Positions 26,106 to 33,237 of a stretch of 41,623 nt of DNA are shown one piece after another (the first letter of the stretch is position 1; every line of letters begins with the position of its first letter). The stretch comes from an uncultured Cytophagaceae bacterium. Its GTDB lineage: Bacteria > Bacteroidota > Bacteroidia > Cytophagales > Spirosomataceae. The notes beneath the pieces are model-generated. The model saw only the letters and a program-made list of their open reading frames with translations. It did no database searches and was not told where the DNA came from. A program made the position numbers and the translations under genes. The stretch is from assembly GCA_903898715.1 (NCBI GenBank), contig CAIUGL010000068.1, positions 1 to 41,623 on the forward strand. The letters run 5' to 3'.

Positions 26106-28241
26106 TTATTCAGCGTTTGCTTCTGGCTTTGGAAGAAGTGCTTTGGCAGAAAGACGGTATTTACCGGTTTTCTTATCTACTTCTACTAATTTAACCTGAA
26201 CTTTATCGCCTTCTTTGAAGACACCGTCCATTGTTTCGATGCGATCCCATGAAATTTCAGAGATATGCAATAAACCATCTTTTCCAGGTAAGAATTCAAC
26301 GAAAGCACCAAAAGCTTGGATGTTTTTCACTTTACCTTCGTAGATCTCGCCTACTTCTGGAAGTGTAACAATTCCTTTCACCATGCGCACTGCGTGAGCC
26401 ATCGCCTCTCCATTGGAAGAGAAAATGCTTACATAGCCACCATCTTCTTTTTCTTCGATGGTTACCGTTGCACCTGATTGTTTTTGGATATCTTGAACGA
26501 CTTTACCACCTGGCCCGATTACGGAACCGATTTGATCTTTTTGGATCTTAATGACAGTAGCACGCGGAGTTTGTGGCTTGAATTCTTCACGAACTGCAGG
26601 CATTGCCTTTTTCATTTCATTCAAGATGTGTAAACGACCTTCTTTTGCTTGCGTTAACGCTTCAGCTAAAACTTCGTATGACAAACCTTGCACTTTAATG
26701 TCCATTTGGCAAGCAGTAATACCGTTTTCGGTACCTGTTACTTTGAAGTCCATATCACCTAAGTGATCTTCATCTCCTAAAATATCAGAAAGAACGGCAT
26801 ATTTTCCAGTTTTTGCATCTGAGATTAAACCCATGGCGATACCAGAAACAGGCGCTTTAATTTTCACACCCGCATCCATTAAGGCTAATGTACCCGCACA
26901 AACGGTAGCCATAGATGAAGAACCATTAGATTCTAAGATGTCAGAAACAACACGTAACGTGTAAGGGAAATCTTCCATTTTTGGAAGAACCTTACGAATT
27001 GCACGCATAGCCAAGTTACCATGACCTACTTCACGACGTCCAACGCCACGGTTTGGCTTAACTTCTCCTGTTGAGAAACCTGGGAAGTTATAGTGTAACA
27101 TGAATTTATTGTATCCCTGTGTCATTGGTTGATCGATGATTTGCTCATCCATCTTCGTTCCCAAGGTAACAGTTGTCAATGATTGCGTTTCTCCACGCGT
27201 AAACACCGAAGAACCGTGTGGTGTAGGTAAATAATCTACCTCACAGGTAATTTGACGAATCTCGTTCAATTTACGACCATCTAAACGATAGCGCTCTTGC
27301 AAAACTAATTGACGAGCAGCTTCTTTCTCGATGTCGTGTAAATAAGTTTTTGCTAAGGAAAGATTAACTAAATGATCTTCAGGCAAGCTGGCGATAAATT
27401 CGTCAACGATTGCCTTGAAACCAGCTTTACGCTCGTCTTTCTTTGGATTAGCTAATTTAGCTACGGCTAAATATTTCTCGTAGTAGTTTTTCCACAATTC
27501 AGCACGCAACTCCTCGTTGTGTGATTCGTGAGAATACGTACGTTTCTCCGTTTTTCCGCAAGCTTCTGTTAATTCGTTTAATGCTTTACATTGGATTTTG
27601 ATTGCATCGTGCGCTACTTTCAAAGCTTCTAACATTTCTGTTTCAGAAACTTCGTCGCCCTCGCCTTCTACCATCAAAATATCGTTTGCATTCGCAGCAA
27701 CGATTAATTCAAGGCTAGCACCTACTAACTCGCTAACACTTGGGTTAACTTTATATTCACCGTTGATTTTCGCTACACGCACCTCAGAAATAGGTCCGTT
27801 GAAAGGAATATCAGATACTGCCAAAGCGGCAGCAGCTGCTAAACCTACGAAAGCATCTGGTAAAACTTCAGCATCAGCTGAAATTAGATTGATCAAAACT
27901 TGAACATCCGCATGGTAATCATCTGGGAATGTAGGACGCAATGCACGGTCTACTAGACGTGAGATAAGAATTTCATAATCGGATAAACGGGCCTCTCTTT
28001 TTAAGAAAGAACCTGGAATACGTCCGTTAGACGCAAATTTCTCTTGATAGTCAACAGATAATGGAAGGAAATCAACTCCTTCTTTGGCCTCTTTGTTTGC
28101 TACCACAGTGGCTAGCAACATCATATTTCCTGACTTAATGACAACAGCTCCATCCGCTTGCTTGGCTAATTTGCCAGTTTCAATTTGGACTTCCTTGCCA
28201 TCTGGCATCGAAATATGCTTTGTAATGATGTTAAATGACAT
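26106..28241 (-). CDS. pnp: Polyribonucleotide nucleotidyltransferase (PNPase)
   Basis: A phosphorolytic 3'-5' exoribonuclease of RNA decay, 711 aa, trimeric and cytoplasmic. Two RNase-PH domains are visible: the first around [20 protein letters not shown] and [19 protein letters not shown], the second around [19 protein letters not shown] and [21 protein letters not shown] helical linker lies between them. The second catalytic site includes [19 protein letters not shown], and [13 protein letters not shown] follows. A KH domain (~560-615; [20 protein letters not shown]) and an S1 domain (~620-690; [20 protein letters not shown]) end the protein. It follows rpsO, the same order as in many bacteria, with three hairpins in between. 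Confidence 0.97.
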   Translation of the reverse strand: MSFNIITKHISMPDGKEVQIETGKLAKQADGAVVIKSGNMMLLATVVANKEAKEGVDFLPLSVDYQEKFASNGRIPGSFLKREARLSDYEILISRLVDRALRPTFPDDYHADVQVLINLISADAEVLPDAFVGLAAAAALAVSDIPFNGPISEVRVAKINGEYKVNPSVSELVGASLELIVAANANDILMVEGEGDEVSETEMLEALKVAHDAIKIQCKALNELTEACGKTEKRTYSHESHNEELRAELWKNYYEKYLAVAKLANPKKDERKAGFKAIVDEFIASLPEDHLVNLSLAKTYLHDIEKEAARQLVLQERYRLDGRKLNEIRQITCEVDYLPTPHGSSVFTRGETQSLTTVTLGTKMDEQIIDQPMTQGYNKFMLHYNFPGFSTGEVKPNRGVGRREVGHGNLAMRAIRKVLPKMEDFPYTLRVVSDILESNGSSSMATVCAGTLALMDAGVKIKAPVSGIAMGLISDAKTGKYAVLSDILGDEDHLGDMDFKVTGTENGITACQMDIKVQGLSYEVLAEALTQAKEGRLHILNEMKKAMPAVREEFKPQTPRATVIKIQKDQIGSVIGPGGKVVQDIQKQSGATVTIEEKEDGGYVSIFSSNGEAMAHAVRMVKGIVTLPEVGEIYEGKVKNIQAFGAFVEFLPGKDGLLHISEISWDRIETMDGVFKEGDKVQVKLVEVDKKTGKYRLSAKALLPKPEANAE

Positions 28242-28258
28242 ACGTTTCGGATAAAATT

Positions 28259-28349
28259 TTCACGCAACCTCGCGTGAAGAAGTGTAATGTTTGATGAGTT
28301 CAAACGGGGTAAATCAAATTAAACAGGGCTCCATGGACATGGAACCCTG
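28259..28349 (-). promoter_or_regulatory. Three hairpins in the rpsO-pnp intergenic region
   Basis: In transcription order on the minus strand there are three stems. The first is a 12-bp stem (28338-28349 with 28324-28335, one G-T pair, 2-nt loop) just after rpsO, followed by a weak TTTAATTT tract. The second is a 5-bp stem (28300-28304 with 28290-28294). The third is a 7-bp stem TTCACGC/GCGTGAA (28272-28278 with 28259-28265) 18 nt upstream of the pnp ATG. The first may be a partial terminator. In E. coli the pnp leader hairpin is an RNase III/PNPase autoregulation site; a similar role here is inference. Confidence 0.6.
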
Positions 28350-28358
28350 CTGAATTTA

Positions 28359-28634
28359 TTACTTACGAATTCCTAACTCAGCGATAATCGCACGGTAACG
28401 TGAAATATCAGTACGAGTTAAATAATCCAGTAAACGACGACGCTTACCTACTAATTTTAAAAGTCCTAAGCGCGTGCTATGGTCTTTTTTGTTTTTCTTT
28501 AAGTGCTCAGTCAAGTGATTGATTCTGAATGTGAATAACGCAATTTGCGACTCAGCAGAACCAGTATCGATCTTAGACTTTGCTTTCCCTTTTGATTCGA
28601 AAATCTCTTCTTTTACTTCGGGTGACAAATACAT
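28359..28634 (-). CDS. rpsO: 30S ribosomal protein S15
   Basis: A 91-aa ribosomal protein that binds 16S rRNA in the central domain of the 30S subunit. It shows the S15 core: [26 protein letters not shown], then [23 protein letters not shown]. The family ending is [15 protein letters not shown]. Preceded by a strong promoter match. Followed by a strong hairpin and then pnp, the classic rpsO-pnp arrangement. Confidence 0.97.
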   Translation of the reverse strand: MYLSPEVKEEIFESKGKAKSKIDTGSAESQIALFTFRINHLTEHLKKNKKDHSTRLGLLKLVGKRRRLLDYLTRTDISRYRAIIAELGIRK

Positions 28635-28670
28635 CTTTTACCAGTTTATAGTGTTTGAAAAATTAATCCA

Positions 28671-28702
28671 CAAAAGTACGCTTATTTAATTAGAAATACA
28701 AA
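28671..28702 (-). promoter_or_regulatory. Promoter of rpsO(-pnp-rpoD)
   Basis: On the minus strand, TTTG (28699-28702), 20 nt, TACTTTTG (28671-28678). A full match to the Bacteroidota pattern, starting right after the stop of the permease gene. It gives a leader of about 30 nt. Confidence 0.62.
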
Positions 28703-30133
28703 TCAATTCGCACGTTGCCATTTTTGCTTGAATCGACCCCACAGGACCAAATAATTATCCGCTTCAAAAAGGCGCGAATCATTCACGGCAATGCGAAGAA
28801 AATACAATCCAATCAAGGTAAGTATCGTATTTGAAATCCATGCGCCTATTTCTAGTATCAATTTTCCTTCCTTCGCCATCTTGTCGCCTTGTTGGCTCAT
28901 GATATACATCAAGATAAAAAACGACACGGCCACAACAACGGGTATACCAAATCCCCCGCGCTTAATGATGGCTCCTAGGGGTGCGCCAATTAAGAACATG
29001 ACCAATATGGCCAGCGATGTAGTGAATTTGCGGTGCCATTCTAACCGTGTTTTCAAGAGTTTTTCTTCGCGCGATTCTAAATTCACTCGATTTGTCTCAG
29101 CAAAAATCCCCATGTTGGTAATTTGCTGATCCACGATATCATAGATGTCTCTGTTTCGTTTTTTGGCACCTGAATCAATGCGTGCGGCTACCCAGCTCGA
29201 CGATTTTAACATTTTATAGGAGTGTGCAACTGGATGAAAGTAATAGATGAAATTAGGTCCAGCGGCTTTAGGGAAGCCAATTTTGATATTTCGAATCACG
29301 CGTCGTAATGAATCTTCATCTGAATCTAGTTGCACATTACTGCGCATAATTTCATGGTGAGCGAATTGATTATCTTCGGTTTTATGCATGTCAAAAGCCT
29401 CCAGTGACATGACTATTTTACTCTTTTTAAAGTGATGTAAGGCCAAATCTGTGGCATCTAAATTACTTCCTCGATCAGCATCTTCGACATAATCTTTACC
29501 ATTAAATAGCTCAAAAATGAGGTATTTCTTGTTCAGAATGGTGTACATCTGTGCTGAATCTGCCAACGTAACATGACGGTTACCATCATTGTGCGTATGG
29601 TCGTAAATGATTAAGCTTTTTAACGTTTTATTATCTGGGTATTTCTTCGCCACTTTAATCGAATAGCCTGGTAGATCGGAATAAAAAATACCCTCTTTGA
29701 TATTTAAGGTCGTTTTGGTGGTTTTAATGTCATACAAAAGCCCCCACCCTTTTAAGTTGGCCCACGGTAAAGCCACATTATTAAACCAAAACATAAAAAT
29801 ACTTAGGCCAATTGCTGTAATGAAAATCGGGCGCATGATCCGTGTAATGGATATTCCGGCACTTTTTAAGGCAGTTAGCTCAAAATTCTCACCTAATTTT
29901 CCGAAAGTCATTAAGGATGATAGAAGTACGGAAAGCGGTAAGGCAAGTGGAAGGGTAATGAGTGAAAAGTAGAAGAATAGTTCGATGTAGATGAAAAAAC
30001 CGAGGTCTTTTCCAAACAAGTCTGAGAAGTAAAACAGAACTAATCGAAGGAGAAAAATAAAAATGACAACCAAGGTGGTGAGCGAAAAAGGCCCCCAGAA
30101 TGCTTGTAATACAAGTTTATCAATTTTACGCAT
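28703..30133 (-). CDS. LptF/LptG-family permease (lipopolysaccharide export)
   Basis: A 476-aa inner-membrane protein of the YjgP/YjgQ family. It has three N-terminal membrane helices (~13-35, ~50-75, ~98-118) starting with the typical KLVLQAFWGPF. A long periplasmic domain follows (~130-365), then three C-terminal helices (~370-390, ~398-415, ~425-445). Family knowledge: LptF and LptG pair with the ATPase LptB to pull LPS from the inner membrane onto the periplasmic LptA/LptC bridge. Whether this is F or G cannot be told by eye; the other subunit is not in the window. It starts 1 nt after the START-like gene, so the two share a transcript. Confidence 0.9.
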   Translation of the reverse strand: MRKIDKLVLQAFWGPFSLTTLVVIFIFLLRLVLFYFSDLFGKDLGFFIYIELFFYFSLITLPLALPLSVLLSSLMTFGKLGENFELTALKSAGISITRIMRPIFITAIGLSIFMFWFNNVALPWANLKGWGLLYDIKTTKTTLNIKEGIFYSDLPGYSIKVAKKYPDNKTLKSLIIYDHTHNDGNRHVTLADSAQMYTILNKKYLIFELFNGKDYVEDADRGSNLDATDLALHHFKKSKIVMSLEAFDMHKTEDNQFAHHEIMRSNVQLDSDEDSLRRVIRNIKIGFPKAAGPNFIYYFHPVAHSYKMLKSSSWVAARIDSGAKKRNRDIYDIVDQQITNMGIFAETNRVNLESREEKLLKTRLEWHRKFTTSLAILVMFLIGAPLGAIIKRGGFGIPVVVAVSFFILMYIMSQQGDKMAKEGKLILEIGAWISNTILTLIGLYFLRIAVNDSRLFEADNYLVLWGRFKQKWQRAN

Positions 30134-30134
30134 A

Positions 30135-30527
30135 CTAACTGCCGACTATTTCTTTTAGTTTATCAGTCAGGTAGTCCCATAATTCTTGGGCATCTGCAGG
30201 ACTTTTGAAGGTAGATGCGCTATCGAAAATTTTCAAATACGTCGCATTTGTCAATTCACTCACGTCAAGTTTAATTTCAATAACAGCGCTTAATGGAGCT
30301 TGATCAGCTGCAGTAAAGTCAAATTTCACTGATTTATTGACCTTATTTTGAACTAAATGTCCTGTGTGGGTTTCATTGTCCCAATAAAAAATGAATAACT
30401 CAGCATTTTTTACGGTTACTTTCTCAGCAAACCATTGTTGGAGCCCTGAGGCAGAACTAATGTACGGGTAAAGTACTTTTGGAGAGGCTTTTATCTCGTA
30501 TTCAAATTCAAAATGTTGCTGTCCCAT
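30135..30527 (-). CDS. START-like (SRPBCC/AHSA1-type) domain protein
   Basis: A 130-aa cytoplasmic protein with one Bet-v1/START-like helix-grip fold: an initial beta strand with FEFEYEIKASPKVLYPYISS, then GLQQWFAEKV, several strands, and a long C-terminal helix (AQELWDYLTDKLKEIVG). Family knowledge: such domains bind lipids or other hydrophobic ligands, and AHSA1 relatives assist Hsp90; the function of the Bacteroidota single-domain form is not known to me. Its stop is 1 nt before the ATG of the LPS-export permease, and it has a strong own promoter. A link to lipid handling is tempting but is only inference. Confidence 0.82.
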   Translation of the reverse strand: MGQQHFEFEYEIKASPKVLYPYISSASGLQQWFAEKVTVKNAELFIFYWDNETHTGHLVQNKVNKSVKFDFTAADQAPLSAVIEIKLDVSELTNATYLKIFDSASTFKSPADAQELWDYLTDKLKEIVGS

Positions 30528-30550
30528 ATGCCTGCTAGTATTGATATAAA

Positions 30551-30581
30551 CAAAGGTAAACTATCTTGTCTAATTCCCAAA
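30551..30581 (-). promoter_or_regulatory. Promoter of the START-like/permease operon
   Basis: On the minus strand, TTTG (30578-30581), 19 nt, TACCTTTG (30551-30558). A full consensus match; the expected leader is about 18-20 nt before the ATG at 30527. Confidence 0.65.
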
Positions 30582-30614
30582 TCCGTGTCAAATTTAATAA
30601 GTATTCATAAAATA

Positions 30615-30646
30615 TTTGTGACTCTACTAGCTTTCAGTTACATTTG
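30615..30646 (+). promoter_or_regulatory. Promoter of tRNA-Met
   Basis: TTTG (30615-30618), 20 nt, TACATTTG (30639-30646), full consensus. The predicted start is about 5 nt before the mature 5' end of the tRNA. Confidence 0.65.
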
Positions 30647-30657
30647 CACCATGTTTT

Positions 30658-30731
30658 GGCGGGGTAGCTCAGATGGTTAGAGCGTTGGATTCATAACCCA
30701 AAGGTCGGCAGTTCGATTCTGCTCCCCGCTA
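30658..30731 (+). tRNA. tRNA-Met (CAU), elongator type
   Basis: The cloverleaf has the acceptor GGCGGGG pairing with CCCCGCT, D-stem GCTC/GAGC, anticodon loop TTCATAA (CAT), and T-arm GGCAG-TTCGATT-CTGCT. The discriminator is A at 30731; CCA is not encoded. The stem lacks the three G-C pairs and first-position mismatch of an initiator, so it is an elongator Met or, less likely, a lysidine-modified Ile tRNA. Confidence 0.93.
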
Positions 30732-30740
30732 CAAAAAAAA

Positions 30741-30769
30741 GACCTCACAATTTGTGGGGTCTTTTTTTT
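30741..30769 (+). terminator. Terminator of tRNA-Met
   Basis: GACCTCACA (30741-30749) pairs with TGTGGGGTC (30753-30761) with one G-T pair and a 3-nt loop, then eight T residues. Heptad array 2 begins directly after the T-run. Confidence 0.9.
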
Positions 30770-30832
30770 GGACTCTGGACGCTAGACGTTAGACGTTAGA
30801 CTCTGGACATTAGACGTTGGACGTTGGAATGT
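30770..30832 (+). repeat. Heptad array 2 (nine 7-bp units)
   Basis: Nine consecutive units in perfect 7-bp register, consensus RGACGTT. Units one and two are GGACTCT and GGACGCT, units three and four AGACGTT, unit six GGACATT, the last GGAATGT. No base is inserted or lost between units although individual positions vary. It runs straight into the palindrome at 30830-30890. Confidence 0.9.
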
Positions 30833-30890
30833 AAAAACGCGACACTTGCGTCTATGACAAAAAAAAGACGCGAAGTATCGCGTCTCTACA
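30830..30890. repeat. Long palindrome, TGTAGAGACGCGATAC family, copy 2
   Basis: Arm one at 30830-30852 (starts TGTAAAAACGCGACACTTGC) and arm two at 30867-30890, which on the minus strand starts TGTAGAGACGCGATACTTCG. The arms pair with few mismatches around a 14-nt loop. Arm two contains the stop codon of the dCMP deaminase gene (30886-30888, minus). Order and orientation relative to a heptad array are the same as at 5038-5164. Confidence 0.88.
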
Positions 30891-31347
30891 GTATATCTTT
30901 GTAAGCAACCACGTCTACTCCGAATTTCCGGAGGAAATCTACCCCTTCGTCGGAGGCTAAACCCTTGTAAGCCGCGTAGCTATTGAGGTAAATGACACGT
31001 TTTATCTTCATGCTGTAAATAATACGTGCACATGAAATACAGGGTGAAAGCGTGACGTAGATGGTTGATCCTTCGATGGAAGCACCATTTTTAGAGGCAT
31101 ATAGAATGGCATTTTGTTCGGCATGTAAAGCAAGTGAACAAGATCCCTTTGAATCACGTGGGCACCCTCCTTCTTTATGGAAATCTTCGTCACAGTTATG
31201 TGTGCCTTGAGGTGGTCCATTATACCCAATGGAAATGATTCGGGTATCTTTAGTTAACACCGCTCCTACTTGCGCGCGCGTGCAGTGCGATCGCAAGGCT
31301 AGTTTTTCAGCAAGTTCCATGTAAATGGAATCGAAGGTTGGTTTCAT
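30886..31347 (-). CDS. dCMP deaminase (ComEB-like cytidine/deoxycytidylate deaminase)
   Basis: A 153-aa zinc deaminase that converts dCMP to dUMP for thymidylate synthesis. Zinc ligands and catalytic residues are visible: HAEQN (H75, E77) and PCISC (C103, C106). The extra cysteine/histidine cluster (C22, H50, C52, C62) resembles the second metal site of dCMP deaminases and favours dCMP over tRNA adenosine deaminase. The last codon and stop (CTG TAG) are the first bases of palindrome copy 2, so the repeat supplies the terminus. Directly upstream of the ATG lies heptad array 3. No obvious promoter other than sequence within that array, so it may be read through from the SlyD-like gene. Confidence 0.92.
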   Translation of the reverse strand: MKPTFDSIYMELAEKLALRSHCTRAQVGAVLTKDTRIISIGYNGPPQGTHNCDEDFHKEGGCPRDSKGSCSLALHAEQNAILYASKNGASIEGSTIYVTLSPCISCARIIYSMKIKRVIYLNSYAAYKGLASDEGVDFLRKFGVDVVAYKDIL

Positions 31348-31351
31348 AATT

Positions 31352-31435
31352 GGACGTCAGACGTTAGACGTTAGACGCTGGACAATAGGTTATAAATTGC
31401 TAACGTCTAATGTCCAACGTCTAAAGTCTAATTTT
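31352..31435. repeat. Heptad array 3 (inverted arms of five units each)
   Basis: Left arm 31352-31386: GGACGTC, AGACGTT, AGACGTT, AGACGCT, GGACAAT. Centre 31387-31400 is 14 nt, i.e. two heptad lengths. Right arm 31401-31435 has the inverted motif: TAACGTC, TAATGTC, CAACGTC, TAAAGTC, TAATTTT. The arms are complementary enough to fold into an imperfect hairpin. It fills the entire gap between the SlyD-like stop (31434-31436) and the deaminase start. Confidence 0.9.
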
Positions 31436-31946
31436 AATGGTGCACCCCGCCTTCGCCGTGCACGTGACCATGTGCAAGTTCATCAGCAGTTGCCTCTCTT
31501 AATTTAATGACTTTACCCGTAAAAATTAACTCTTTTTCTGCCAATGGATGATTGAAATCCATCATTACGTTATCATCGCCAATTGATACGACAAGTCCCT
31601 GCATCCGATTTCCTTGATCGTCTGTCATCGGAATGTAATTTCCTATTTTGAGGACATCGTCTGCTTTTTGGCCTTCTACTTCAAAAATTGATTTTGGAAG
31701 GGATACGATGGCATTGGGATCTATGTTGCCATACGCATCTTCTGCTGCGATATTGAAATTAAATTCATCTCCTGCTTTTAGGCCCATCAAATTAGCCTCA
31801 AAACTTTCTGGAAGTCCACTTAGTCCGTGGATAAATACCATTGGTTCGTTTTCATCTACAATCTCAACGACGTCTGGTTGGCCATTTTCATCTGGGAAAG
31901 CAAGTTCATACGAGATAAAAACAACGGTATTAGGTGCAATTTGCAT
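31434..31946 (-). CDS. slyD: SlyD-like FKBP-type peptidyl-prolyl isomerase
   Basis: A 170-aa cytoplasmic isomerase/chaperone. The split FKBP domain (around PMVFIHGLSGLPESFEANLM and the later ELIFTGKVIKLREA) is interrupted by the insert-in-flap domain typical of SlyD. FNFNIAAEDAYGNIDPNAIV precedes the insert. The C-terminus is histidine-rich (HGHVHGEGGVHH), a short metal-binding tail as in nickel-handling SlyD proteins. A TACCTTTG box on the minus strand at 31969-31976 is a possible -7 element; the -33 element is not clear. The stop codon coincides with the start of heptad array 3, and heptad array 4 lies upstream. Confidence 0.9.
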   Translation of the reverse strand: MQIAPNTVVFISYELAFPDENGQPDVVEIVDENEPMVFIHGLSGLPESFEANLMGLKAGDEFNFNIAAEDAYGNIDPNAIVSLPKSIFEVEGQKADDVLKIGNYIPMTDDQGNRMQGLVVSIGDDNVMMDFNHPLAEKELIFTGKVIKLREATADELAHGHVHGEGGVHH

Positions 31947-31983
31947 GTAATCATGTTTTAATGAGGGTCAAAGGTAAAGAAAA

Positions 31984-32192
31984 AGTCCGAAGGAGGAAAG
32001 TCGCTAGTCCGAAGTCAATAGTAGTCAGTGGACAGTAATCAGTAGTCAGAAGTAAGTAGTCAGTAATCAGTAATCAGTGATCACAGTTGTCAGTGATAAA
32101 AAATAATTATCTTTGAAAACATTATAAAAAACGAGTTCCCACGCTACTAACTACTGACTACTTATTACTGACTACTGATTACTGACAACTTG
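31984..32192. repeat. Heptad array 4 (AGTARTC family, inverted arms around a promoter)
   Basis: The left arm has at least 12 units in 7-bp register from 32006 to about 32096 (AGTAGTC, AGTGGAC, AGTAATC, AGTAGTC and so on), with degenerate units back to 31984. The right arm 32144-32192 carries the inverted motif (CTACTAA, CTACTGA, CTACTTA, TTACTGA, CTACTGA, TTACTGA, CAACTTG). The 47-bp centre (32097-32143) is non-repetitive and holds the holA -7 box. The right arm ends 4 nt before the holA ATG. Confidence 0.9.
32087..32115 (+). promoter_or_regulatory. Candidate holA promoter between the arms of heptad array 4
   Basis: TTG (32087-32089), 18 nt, TATCTTTG (32108-32115). The -7 box matches the consensus fully, and the -33 box is part of a degenerate heptad. 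The transcript leader would contain the whole right arm. Confidence 0.5.
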
Positions 32193-32196
32193 ATTA

Positions 32197-33237
32197 ATGC
32201 AAAAATCCCCTCAAGACGTACTTAAAGACATTAAAGCCAAGAAATTTGCGCCAATCTATGTAATTCATGGAGATGAGCCATTTTTTATTGACCAGGTCGC
32301 GGATGCGCTGGAGGTTGGAATTTTGCGTGAAGATGAGAAAAGCTTCAATCAATTTGTCATGTTTGGCAAAGATCAAACCATGGGATCTGTCATTTCCTAT
32401 GCACGTCGCTATCCGATGATGGCTGAGCGACAGGTGATCATCGTCAAAGAAGCCAGTTTCTTGGAGGCTTTGGCTAAAGGTAAAGAGTCCAAAGGAAATG
32501 ATGATTTAAAAGCCTGGGAGGATTATTGCGAAAGACCCACTGATTCAACAGTTCTCATTTGTACGATTAAAAATTTAGTGGCAGAAAAGGCAAAGGTCTT
32601 GGCTGTTGCTGAAAAGCATGGGGTTATTGTCTGTTCCAAAAAGATTAAAGAAGATAAAGTGGGCGTCTGGCTCAAGGATTATTTGGCACAGCAAGGATTA
32701 ACGATTCAAGCGGCTTCATTGGAATTAATGGTTTCATTTGTAGGTGCCGATTTACAACGAATGGCGCATGAGGCCGACAAATTAGTCATTAATTTACCCA
32801 AGGGTTCTGAGGTAGGTGCTGAAGAAATTGAGCGATTCATAGGGATTAGTCGGGAATACAACATATTTGAATTTCAACATGCGCTTTCATCGCGCAACAT
32901 CGCTAAAGCACAAAAGATTGCCTTTTATTTTGCCGAGAATACGAAGCAAAATCCAGTCCCTCCCATGTTAATCATGTTATTTAACTATTTCATGAAGGTG
33001 CTCCAAGTGCATGATTTAGGGGCCATGTCGGACGCAGAAATTGCCAAAAATATCGGTGTTAACCCTTATTTTGTGCGTGATTACCTGAATGCCAAACGTA
33101 ATTACCCATTAGCTAAAGTAGTTCGCGTGTTGGAGGCAATCAAAAATGCAGATCTAAAGGTAAAAGGTGTTATTGGTCAAGCGGTTTCTGAACGTGACAT
33201 CATCCTGGATTTAAGCTTTGAGATTTTACACCTTTAG
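32197..33237 (+). CDS. holA: DNA polymerase III subunit delta
   Basis: The clamp-loader delta subunit, which opens the beta sliding clamp. A 346-aa protein with the N-terminal FAPIYVIHGDEPFFIDQVAD block typical of HolA. A Rossmann-like AAA+ domain without a functional Walker A follows, then YARRYPMMAERQVIIVKEAS. The middle-domain motif GADLQRMAHEADKLVINL and the C-terminal collar helices NPYFVRDYLNAKRNYPLAKV are present. It starts 4 nt after the right arm of heptad array 4. Its stop overlaps the stop of the convergent BatE-like gene by 4 bp. Confidence 0.93.
   Translation: MQKSPQDVLKDIKAKKFAPIYVIHGDEPFFIDQVADALEVGILREDEKSFNQFVMFGKDQTMGSVISYARRYPMMAERQVIIVKEASFLEALAKGKESKGNDDLKAWEDYCERPTDSTVLICTIKNLVAEKAKVLAVAEKHGVIVCSKKIKEDKVGVWLKDYLAQQGLTIQAASLELMVSFVGADLQRMAHEADKLVINLPKGSEVGAEEIERFIGISREYNIFEFQHALSSRNIAKAQKIAFYFAENTKQNPVPPMLIMLFNYFMKVLQVHDLGAMSDAEIAKNIGVNPYFVRDYLNAKRNYPLAKVVRVLEAIKNADLKVKGVIGQAVSERDIILDLSFEILHL

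Noticed and set aside
28661-28670. DnaA box (TTAATCCACA) near the rpsO promoter
   Set aside because: A single copy with one mismatch; not enough to propose DnaA control.
30658-30731. Initiator tRNA-Met
   Set aside because: It lacks the three consecutive G-C pairs in the anticodon stem and the unpaired first acceptor position.
31325-31507. Plus-strand reading frame of 60 codons across heptad array 3
   Set aside because: Its middle is just translated heptads and it overlaps two well-supported genes on the other strand; periodic 7-bp DNA stays open by chance.
30770-32192. CRISPR array
   Set aside because: Units are 7 bp and contiguous, with no 25-40-bp direct repeats or unique spacers, and no cas genes are in the window.
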